Below are positions 56,996 through 64,000 of a stretch of DNA of 64,000 nucleotides, in pieces; position 1 is the first letter of the stretch; the number at the start of each line of letters is the position of its first letter. The stretch is from the NCBI GenBank assembly GCA_963756715.1, contig CAVWOV010000002.1:1-64000 (forward strand), in the 5' to 3' direction. The stretch comes from VAZQ01 sp963756715 (GTDB taxonomy: Bacteria > Pseudomonadota > Alphaproteobacteria > Rhizobiales > Xanthobacteraceae). The notes below the pieces were generated by a model. It did no database searches. It saw only the letters and a program-made list of their open reading frames with translations, and was not told the origin of the DNA. The translations under genes and the position numbers were made by a program.

Positions 56996-57380
56996 ATGGG
57001 TTTTCACAAGGGTCACAAAGAGTTTCACACCCTCGACATGCAGGACGGCTGGCATGTCGTGCCGGGCTACCCGCCGGGGTTCTCGGAAAAAATTCTCGCC
57101 GGCTCGCTCGATGAAAAAGGCAAGCGCGGCAACCGCACCCGCCTGCTGCGCATCGAAGCCGGGCGCGTTCTCGACCGTGCCGTTCGTGCACGACTACTGG
57201 GAAGAGGTGTTCCTGCTGTCGGGCGACCTGATCTGCGGCAACGACGAGCACGGCAAAGGCGGCGAGCAGTTCAAGGACTACACCTATGCGGTGCGGCCGC
57301 CGGGCGCCTATCACGGGCCGTTCACCTCGAAGACCGGCTGCCTGATGCTCGAGACGCATTACTACGGCGACGAGGCGTAA
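56996..57380 (+). CDS. cupin domain protein, frameshifted
   Basis: Small cupin of about 128 aa: MGFHKGHKEFHTLDMQDGWHVVPGYPPGFSEKILAGSLDEKGKRGNRTRLLRIEAG in one frame, then FSTVPFVHDYWEEVFLLSGDLICGNDEHGKGGEQF and PPGAYHGPFTSKTGCLMLETHYY in the next. The join at about 57165 is a GGG that should be GG (GCC-GGC-GCG-TTC), i.e. a one-base insertion. Metal ligands HDYWEE and YHGPF are kept. Likely a dioxygenase-like or sensor protein of the catabolic cluster. Confidence 0.78.
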
Positions 57381-57390
57381 TCCGATCCGA

Positions 57391-58135
57391 TCAATGCTCC
57401 AATAACAGCGAGCCGAAGCCGTCGATCCTGTCGTCGATGCCGTTCTGGCGGAGCGCCCACCAGTAGATGCAGGTGTTGATCGCGAGCACCGGCTTGCCGA
57501 GCCAGAACTCGGCAATGCCGGCAAGCCGCGCCATCGCCAGATTGGTACCGACCTGGATGACCGCATCGACGTCCGGGCCATCGACTTCGAGGATCGCTTC
57601 GCGCAGTTCGTGCTCGGACACATGCGCGTAGGTCACCGGGCTCGTGCCGCGCAGCCCCTTCAGGCGCACGATCTCAAAGCCGCAGTCGGTGAAGAAGCGC
57701 CGCACCTGCGCATCGCCGACCGGCATGTAGGGCGTGATCACCGCGATTCGTTTAGCTCCGTAGCGCTTGAGCGCTGCCTGCGAGGCATCCGAGCCCATCG
57801 CGACCTTCACGCCGGCGCGCGGCCTCGACCCGCTCCATCAACCGCTGGCTGCCCTCAAGCCCGTCCCAGAATGTCTCGGATGACATGCCCATCACCAGGT
57901 AGTCCGGCTCGCAGGTCATGACCTGATCGATGGCGTGCATCGTCTCCTTGCGGATATTGCCGATCAGCGTGTTGAAATCGTCGTCGTTGTGAACCGGATC
58001 GTTCGGGATGTGGATCCGGCCGAAATGGTTGGTCACCCCGCGTGGCCGCATGGCGTCGAATTCCGGCTGCACCGAAGTGTTGGTCGAGGGCGCGATGACC
58101 GCGAACTTCCGGCGAAATCCAAGTGAATCGGTCAT
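57391..58135 (-). CDS. maleate isomerase / Asp-Glu racemase superfamily protein, frameshifted
   Basis: Family of maleate cis-trans isomerases and arylmalonate decarboxylases. First frame: MTDSLGFRRKFAVIAPSTNTSVQPEFDAMRP and on to LVMGMSSETFWDGLEGSQRLMERVEA; second frame from about 57805: RAGVKVAMGSDASQAALKRYGAKRIAVITPYMPVGDAQVRRFF and INTCIYWWALRQ. The second catalytic Cys (NTCIYWW) is present. Where relatives have the first catalytic Cys, the sequence reads GMSSE, so a different reaction cannot be excluded. An inserted base in GAGGCC(G) explains the shift. Confidence 0.78.
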
Positions 58136-58221
58136 GGCGCGGTTTTCCGGCTGGGTTCTCGGATATTGGCTTCTGACATGATATGTCTCGGCCGCACGGA
58201 TACCAACAGGGAGCTGCCGCC

Positions 58222-59701
58222 ATGCTGCGAACGGGCAAGGAACATCTCGAATCGCTGCGCGACGGCCGCATCGTCTATGTCGGCGGCGAGCGGGTCGACG
58301 ACGTTACAACCCATCCGGCCTTCCGCACCGCGGCCGGGACCGTGGCGGCAATCTACGACATGAAGGCCGATCCGGCGAACCGCGACAGCATGAGCTACGA
58401 GGAGGACGGCGGACGCCACTCGATCTATTTCCTGCGCCCCAAGACCCGTGACGATCTGCAGCGCCGATCGGACGCCCACCGCAAGATCGCGGATTTTACC
58501 TACGGCATGTTCGGCCGCTCGCCCGATCACGTGGCGTCCTTCGTGACCGGCATGGCGATGAAGCCCGACGCGCTGACGCCGCCCTGCGGCCGTCGCCGGC
58601 AATCTCACTGCCTACTACCGCCACATCCGCGACAACGACACCTACGTGGTGTATGCGGTGGTGCCGCCGCAGGCTGCGCGCAATCCGGAATTCTACCACA
58701 AGCAGAACCTCCCGTTGCCGACGCTGCGGGTTGTGCGCGAGGACGACGATGGCGTCGTCATCTCCGGCATGAAGATGCTGGCGACCGGCGCGCTCTACGC
58801 CAACGAGATCTGGATCGGCAACGTCATCCCGCTCGCGCCCGACCAGAAGAAGGAAGCGATCACCTGCTCGATCCCGTGCAACGCGCAAGGCCTGACCTTG
58901 TGGTCGCGCAAGCCGGCGGCCGCCGGACTGACCTCGGAATTCGATTCGCCGCTCGCCTGGCGCTACGACGAAAGCGACAGCATGCTGATGTGCGACAACG
59001 TCAAGGTGCCGTGGGAGCGCGTGTTCGTGCACGACGACGCGCTGTTGTCGCGCGACATCTACATCAAGACGCCGAGCCACTGCTTCGGCAACCATCAGTC
59101 GAACGTGCGCTACTGGTCGAAGATGCGGCTGCTGCTCGGGCTGTGCAGCCGGATCGCCAATGCCACCGGCGCCGATCAGGTGCCGGCGGTGCGCGAGACG
59201 CTCGGCAAGATGTCGGCGATCGAGGCGACGATCGGCGGGCTGGTGAACGGCCAGATCAATGCGTTCGAGAGTTGGCCCGCCGGTTACGTCTGCTTCAATC
59301 GCCGCTTCATGTATGCGGGGCTTGAGTGGTGTACGCAGAACTACAGCATGTTCATCGACGAATTGCGCACGCTCTGCGGCGGCAGCGTGTTCCAGATGCC
59401 GGCCGATGTCTCGGTGATGGACGACCCCGAACTCGCCAAGCAGTTCTCGACCTTCTGGCAGACGCCGCAGGCCGATGCGTTGACCCGCATGAAGCTGTTC
59501 AAGCTCGCCTGGGACATGACCGGCTCGGAGTTTGCCGGACGGCATCTGCAATACGAAAAGTTCTACGCCGGCGCGTCGTTCATCATCCGCAACCATTCCT
59601 ACCGCGAGACCGACTGGAGCGAATTCAACAAGCTCGTCGACAGCCTGATGGCCGGCTACGGCGTCCCGGAGGGCAAGCAATCCGGCAAGAAGGTCGCCTG
59701 A
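58222..59701 (+). CDS. 4-hydroxyphenylacetate 3-monooxygenase (HpaB) family oxygenase, frameshifted
   Basis: Large component of a two-component FADH2-dependent aromatic hydroxylase family. N-terminal frame (from ATG 58222): MLRTGKEHLESLRDGRIVYVGGERV, EEDGGRHSIYFLRPKTRDDLQRRSDAHRKIADFTYGMFGRSPDHVASFVTGMAM. From about 58585 the next frame reads AVAGNLTAYYRHIRDNDTYVVYAVVPPQAARNPEFYHKQNLPLPTLRVVREDDDGVVISGMKMLATGALYANEIW and on to YEKFYAGASFIIRNHSYRETDWSEF. The reductase partner is not in the window. Target could be a phenol, pyrrole or heteroaromatic acid. Confidence 0.85.
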
Positions 59702-59767
59702 CGGTAGCCGGACGCTGACCGCACCCTGATCGTTGCTCATTCTGACACGCCACATGCGACGCGCCAC

Positions 59768-59872
59768 CTCATGCTGAGGAGCGACCGCAGGTCGCGTCTC
59801 GAAGCATGGCCGCGTACCTGATGCCAGCCGCCATCCTTCGAGACGGGCGCTTCGCGACCTCCTCAGGATGAG
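59768..59872. repeat. palindromic repeat (CTCATGCTGAGGAGC/ CTCCTCAGGATGAG type) in a ~490-bp gene-free gap
   Basis: CTCATGCTGAGGAGCGACC...GTCTCGAAGCATGG and CCATCCTTCGAGACGG...CCTCCTCAGGATGAG are long imperfect inverted arms, a repeat type common in rhizobial chromosomes. The rest of 59702-60193 holds no gene; an AT-rich stretch (TATATCTACGTATATAAATGG) near 59900 may contain the promoter for the URC genes. Confidence 0.7.
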
Positions 59873-60193
59873 GCCTGAGCAAGTTCGCCCGGCGCTACAT
59901 ATATCTACGTATATAAATGGGCACCAAAGTATGCCGCTTGCGTGCACGGCGAGCACGCGACCCTTCGGCTCGTTCGACGCAATGACCGCCGCGGCGAAGC
60001 CGGCGTCATGCGCATGTCAGATCATTGTCATCACTACGAAGATAACTTCCGCAAAAAGAGTCCTTGCATGAAATCCAGAATTCGATTATTCTAATTGTTT
60101 TTTCGCGATCCAAGAAATTGGAATCGAGATCGTTTGAGTAAGACACGAGAGGCCGGAATTGACCGGCATGGAATAACAAGTAAGGGTGTTGCA

Positions 60194-61435
60194 ATGAATC
60201 TTGAACTTTTCGGTACGGCGAACGCATCGCCAATTGAAAGCGTCATGGAGCCGCCACGGATCGAGTGGGGCGCGGCGACCGCCGCCGAACGCGGCCCGGT
60301 GATCGCGACCTTGCGCAATCCGCGCCATCGCAATGCGATCGGCACCCATGCCGGCGGTTATTCGGTCTATCGCGCGCTTGCCATCGCGGCGAAGACTCTC
60401 AAGCCAGACCAACTCGCCGATCTTACCGACACCGCGCCGGCGGAACACATCGGGCCGCATCCGCAATGGTTCGGCACCAAGAAAATCGTCTCGCTCGATC
60501 CGTGGGGACATCTGGTCGGGGAGGAATTCCGCGAATATCTGGCGCGCGGCTACGACATCCGTCCCACGATCGCGATCACGCGCGCCAACATCGACATGCC
60601 GGAAGTCCGCCAGGCCATCGTCGCCGGCCGCATTCCGATCGACGGCCAGATCGTCGGAGAAAACGGCGGCATCCGTGTGGTGAAGGCGGCGATCGATCCG
60701 GTCTGGTATCTGCCGGGCATCGCCGAACGGTTCAGCATCAGCGAGACCGAATTGCGGCACGGACTGCACGAGCAGACCGGCGGTATGTATCCCCAGCTTG
60801 TCGATCGTCCCGATCTCAAGGTCTTCCTGCCGCCGATCGGCGGAACGACGATCTACTGCTTCGGCGACCCGCAAAAGCTGAGCGACCCCAACACGCCGCT
60901 TGCCTGCCGGGTGCACGATGAGTGCAACGGCTCCGACGTGTTCGGTTCCGACATCTGCACCTGCCGGCCCTATCTGGCGCACGGCATCGAAATCGCCGTC
61001 CAGATGGCGCAGGCGGGCGGCGTCGGCCTCGTGGTCTATAACCGCAAGGAAGGCCGTGCGCTCGGCGAGGTCACCAAGTTCCTGGTCTACAACGCGCGCA
61101 AGCGGCAGAAGGGCGGCGACCGTCCGGAAGGCTATTTCAACCGCACCGCCTGCGTGGCGGGCGTCGAGGACATGCGCTTCCAGGAGTTGATGCCGGACGT
61201 GCTGCATTGGCTCGGCGTGACGCGCATCCACCGCTTTGCCTCCATGAGCGATATGAAATGCGATGCGCTGCTGCGCCAGGGCATTACCATCGATGAGCGC
61301 GTTCCGATCCCGGATGAGTTGGTGCCACCGGATGCGCGCGTCGAGATCGAGGCGAAAATTGCGGCCGGGTATTTCGCCGGCGACAAGCCGCGTGGCGATT
61401 TTTCCGGGACGGTTGGGCGGGCGCTCGACGAGTGA
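60194..61435 (+). CDS. URC1-type GTP cyclohydrolase II homologue (uracil catabolism)
   Basis: 413 aa from the ATG at 60194. The GTP cyclohydrolase II zinc site is intact (CRVHDECNGSDVFGSDICTCRP: Cys, then CTC) and the active-site loop reads YNRKEGRALGEVTKFLVYNARKR, similar to RQEGRGIG in RibA. The long N-terminal region (RHRNAIGTHAGGYSVYRAL, KPDQLADLTDTAPAEHIGPHPQW) is that of URC1-like proteins rather than riboflavin RibA. In yeast, URC1 is needed for the URC uracil degradation route. It overlaps the next gene, DUF1688/URC4, the usual partner, so the assignment rests on both. Confidence 0.85.
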   Translation: MNLELFGTANASPIESVMEPPRIEWGAATAAERGPVIATLRNPRHRNAIGTHAGGYSVYRALAIAAKTLKPDQLADLTDTAPAEHIGPHPQWFGTKKIVSLDPWGHLVGEEFREYLARGYDIRPTIAITRANIDMPEVRQAIVAGRIPIDGQIVGENGGIRVVKAAIDPVWYLPGIAERFSISETELRHGLHEQTGGMYPQLVDRPDLKVFLPPIGGTTIYCFGDPQKLSDPNTPLACRVHDECNGSDVFGSDICTCRPYLAHGIEIAVQMAQAGGVGLVVYNRKEGRALGEVTKFLVYNARKRQKGGDRPEGYFNRTACVAGVEDMRFQELMPDVLHWLGVTRIHRFASMSDMKCDALLRQGITIDERVPIPDELVPPDARVEIEAKIAAGYFAGDKPRGDFSGTVGRALDE

Positions 61436-62712
61436 TGGCGACGGCTTCCAGCACACGCGCCGGATTGCGGCCGGCCCCGGATACGGTTGAAGCTCTGCCC
61501 GGCCTGGAACATCTGCGGACCGCCGCAGCGGTGCGCGAGCGTTGCCGCATGGTCTATGACTTTACAGCGGCGGGACGCTCGGCGCATTTCACCATCGAGC
61601 AAGCGCGACTAGGCGCAGTCGCCGCTTATGTCGCCGAGGTGACGCGCGACGCCTACCCCGATCTGCACATTCCATTTCACAGCCGGTGGCGGCATTTCGC
61701 GGCGGGCGGCATCGATCGCTGGCCCCTGTTGGAACGTCGGCTTGACGCCGATGCCGTCGAACGGGCGCGCGCCGCCGTCGATCTTGCGACCGTGAGCGTG
61801 CTGCTCGATGCCGGCGCCGGTGACGCCTGGCGTTATCGCGAGCCGGCAACCGGTGAGACGCTTTCGCGTTCCGAGGGGCTCGCGGTCGCGAGCCTCGATA
61901 TGTTCGGCGCGGGCGGATTTTCCAGCGACCCGGATCGCCCGTGGCGCGCGGACGGCGCGGCGCTGGAGAAGATTACGCCCGAACAACTGGCCCGGCATTT
62001 TCAGGTCGGACCCGACAATCCACTGGTTGGATTGGAGCAACGCAGCCTGCTGCTGCGCCGCCTCGGGGCAGCTTTGAGGAACCGCCCGGACCTGTTCGGC
62101 GCCGCGCCGGCGCGTCCCGGCAATCTGATCGATTATTTTCTGCGCACGTCCAGCGGCAATCGCATTCCGGCCGCGACGATCCTCGCCACCTTGCTCGACG
62201 GCCTGTCGTCGATCTGGCCGTCTGGGCTGATGCTGCGCGGCATCCCCATCGGCGATGCGGGCCGCCACCAGGCGGTTCGCACCGATGACGACACCGACCA
62301 GATCGTGCCGTTTCACAAGCTCTCGCAGTGGTTGACCTATTCGCTCCTCGAACCGATCGAGGATGCGGGGCTCACGGTGACCGGCCTCGACGAACTCACC
62401 GCCCTGCCGGAATATCGCAACGGCGGCCTGCTGATCGACCTCGGCGTGATCTGTCCGCGCCGGCCGGTCGACCTGCAACACTCGCATCAGGTTTCCTCCG
62501 AGATCGTTGTCGAATGGCGTGCACTGACGGTGGCGCTCATGGATCAACTGCTCGATGCCGTGCGGCGCGAACTCGGTCTCGATCACACGTTCACGATGCC
62601 GCAGATGCTGCAAGGCGGAACCTGGAGCGCGGGCCGGAAGATCGCGCTGGCGTTGCGGCCGCCGGGCGGCCCCTCGCCGCTCCCGATTCTGGCGGACGGC
62701 ACGGTGTTCTGA
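61435..62712 (+). CDS. URC4/Urg3 (DUF1688) family protein
   Basis: 425 aa from the ATG at 61435 (TGATG overlap with the upstream stop; a GTG at 61432 is an alternative). DUF1688 pattern: LRTAAAVRERCRMVYDFTAAGRSAHFTIEQARLGAVAAYVAEVTRDAYPDLHIPFHSRWRHFAAGGIDRW, GNLIDYFLRTSS, LPEYRNGGLLIDLGVICPR, VSSEIVVEWRALTVALMDQLLDAVRRELG. In yeast and fungi URC4/Urg3 is essential for the URC uracil pathway, with unknown reaction. Its pairing with the GCHII-like gene is the established bacterial pattern. Confidence 0.88.
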   Translation: MATASSTRAGLRPAPDTVEALPGLEHLRTAAAVRERCRMVYDFTAAGRSAHFTIEQARLGAVAAYVAEVTRDAYPDLHIPFHSRWRHFAAGGIDRWPLLERRLDADAVERARAAVDLATVSVLLDAGAGDAWRYREPATGETLSRSEGLAVASLDMFGAGGFSSDPDRPWRADGAALEKITPEQLARHFQVGPDNPLVGLEQRSLLLRRLGAALRNRPDLFGAAPARPGNLIDYFLRTSSGNRIPAATILATLLDGLSSIWPSGLMLRGIPIGDAGRHQAVRTDDDTDQIVPFHKLSQWLTYSLLEPIEDAGLTVTGLDELTALPEYRNGGLLIDLGVICPRRPVDLQHSHQVSSEIVVEWRALTVALMDQLLDAVRRELGLDHTFTMPQMLQGGTWSAGRKIALALRPPGGPSPLPILADGTVF

Positions 62713-62760
62713 GCACGCGCCTTGCTGCATCGGCAAGCGCGATGCAATATCAATGGCGGA

Positions 62761-64000
62761 ATGAATATCCCTAATCACACGGCAACACGCTCGGACGCCA
62801 TTGCGCGCGCCCACGCGCATTTTGACGATGGCGATTTCATCGACGAACTGCGCCGGCGGGTAGCGATACCAAGCACCAGCCAGGAGCCGGACCGCGCCGA
62901 GGCGCTGCACGCCTATCTGCGCGACGAGATCGAGCCGGCGCTGACGCCGCTCGGGTTTCACGTGCCGGATATTCGCGAACGCCAAGAACGACGGCCCGCC
63001 GTTCCTGGTGGCAGAGCGGATCGAGAACCCTTCATTCCTCACCGTATTGATCTACGGCCACGGCGACACCGTCCGCGGGCTCGACGATCTGTGGCGGCAC
63101 GGATTGTCGCCATGGTCGCTGAAGGTCGAGGGCGAGCGCATCTACGGCCGCGGCACCGCCGACAACAAAGGCCAGCACAGCATCAATATCGCTGCGCTCG
63201 CGGCGGTGCTTGCGGAGCGCGGCCGGCTCGGCTTCAACGTCAAATTTCTGATCGAGATGGGTGAAGAGGTCGGCTCCGCGGGCCTGCGCGCTTTGTGCGA
63301 GCAGCACAAGGACGGCGCGCTCCGCGCCGAACTGCTGATCGCGTCCGACGGACCGCGGATCGCGCCGGACCAGCCGACGCTCTTTCTCGGCGCCCGCGGC
63401 GGACACCCGATCGACCTGATCGTCGATCTGCGCGAGGGCGGGCATCATTCCGGCAACTGGGGCGGGCTTCTCGCCAATCCGGGAATCATTCTGGCGCACG
63501 CGCTTGCCTGCATCACCGACGCGCGCGGCAGCATCAAGGTGCCGGAATGGCGGCCGCCGCTGCCACAAGCCGTTCGGGCTGCGCTTGCCGGCGTCGAGGT
63601 CGACGGCGGCAGCGACGGCCCGGCGATCGATCGCGACTGGGGCGAACCGGGCCTGACGCCGGCCGAACGGGTGTTCGGCTGGAACAGTTTCGAGGTCCTC
63701 GCCTTCACCACCGGCACGCCGGAGCGGCCGGTCAACGCCATCCCCGGACAAGCGCGCGCCCACTGCCAGCTTCGTTATGTGGTCGGCACCGCGGTCGACG
63801 ACATCGTCCCGGCGTTACGGCGGCATCTCGACCGCAACGGCTTCGCCAATGTGGCAATACGCTGCGGCGCAAACGGCTTCTTCAACGCCAGCCGGCTCGA
63901 CCCAGCCGACCCCTGGGTTACCTGGGTCGCGCAATCGATCGAACGCACCAGTGGCGCGCCGCCGACCATCCTGCCGAACCTCGGCGCGTCGCTGCCGAAC
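62761..64000 (+). CDS. M20 family metallopeptidase, frameshifted, 3' end beyond window
   Basis: Zinc peptidase/deacylase of the M20 (carboxypeptidase Ss1/ArgE-DapE) family. First frame: MNIPNHTATRSDAIARAHAHFDDGDFIDELRRRVAIPSTSQEP to HVPDI; next frame from about 62975: ANAKNDGPPFLVAERIENPSFLTVLIYGHGDTVRGLDDLW. Metal ligands are in YGHGDTV (His, Asp), GTADNKGQH (Asp) and IEMGEEVGSAG (Glu-Glu). Later LREGGHHSGNWGG is also family-like. The gene continues past the window. Located just after URC4 in the same direction, so it may act on a pathway intermediate, but M20 specificity cannot be read. Confidence 0.85.

Noticed and set aside
1..64000. tRNA, rRNA, riboswitches and replication origin
   Set aside because: No cloverleaf, rRNA segment, known riboswitch core or DnaA-box cluster was recognised by eye; a covariance-model search would be needed to be sure.

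Overview
The window is a GC-rich chromosomal segment of an alphaproteobacterium, most likely Hyphomicrobiales/Rhizobiales of the Bradyrhizobium/Xanthobacteraceae kind. This rests on an aa3 cytochrome oxidase operon running into SURF1, thrC and an M16 protease, an IalB-type secreted protein, a PodJ-like polar organiser, two Bug-type (tripartite tricarboxylate transporter) binding proteins, plant-type gshA, and several palindromic repeat families. No tRNA, rRNA or CRISPR array was recognised.

Layout. 1-9.3 kb, all minus strand: ctaC-ctaD-ctaB-coxF-ctaG-ctaE-DUF983-SURF1-thrC-M16 protease, i.e. oxidase subunits, heme O and copper assembly factors, then two housekeeping genes. 9.3-16.3 kb is an accessory patch: ialB with a minisatellite in front, a DNA-binding protein, a RelB/RelE-type toxin-antitoxin pair with a perfect operator palindrome, an orphan antitoxin-like HTH protein, an unknown two-gene unit, a complete IS1380-family insertion sequence and several palindromic repeats. 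16.3-24.4 kb: tldD, a secreted PAN-domain protein, a Kef-type antiporter, a Bug protein, a membrane glycosyltransferase and gshA. 24.7-34.6 kb: fatty-acid beta-oxidation genes (fadJ, fadA, an acyl-CoA dehydrogenase), a Clp-type ATPase fused to a degenerate release-factor-2 module, a fasciclin protein and a MerR regulator. 34.9-40.8 kb: a PodJ-like protein, then a TauE/SafE permease with its TIGR02186 partner. 40.8-50.1 kb: the ligase-associated DNA damage response set (pdeM, lhr, exonuclease, ATP-dependent ligase), with a secreted phosphoesterase and a serine hydrolase between exonuclease and ligase. 50.1-52.4 kb: pyrD, DUF952 and an S24 repressor. 52.5-59.7 kb: a probable aromatic or heteroaromatic catabolic cluster. 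60.2-64 kb: the URC1/URC4 pair of the URC uracil pathway and an M20 peptidase that runs off the window.

Two observations stand out. First, the gene at 29038-31811 joins a two-module Clp ATPase (degenerate first Walker B, intact second module, IGF tripeptide where ClpA carries its ClpP-docking loop) to a release-factor-2-like domain without GGQ or SPF. Second, copies of one palindromic element sit inside lhr and inside the DNA ligase gene, in the same orientation and reading frame, so both carry the same inserted peptide (PPTPDPSPPFAAR).

Caution: at least fifteen conserved genes are broken by one-base frame changes, often in or next to G, C or A runs. Residual sequencing error is the simplest explanation. 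Frameshifted genes are therefore given as single features spanning all frames, and start codons were chosen from family length, ribosome-binding sites and overlaps.
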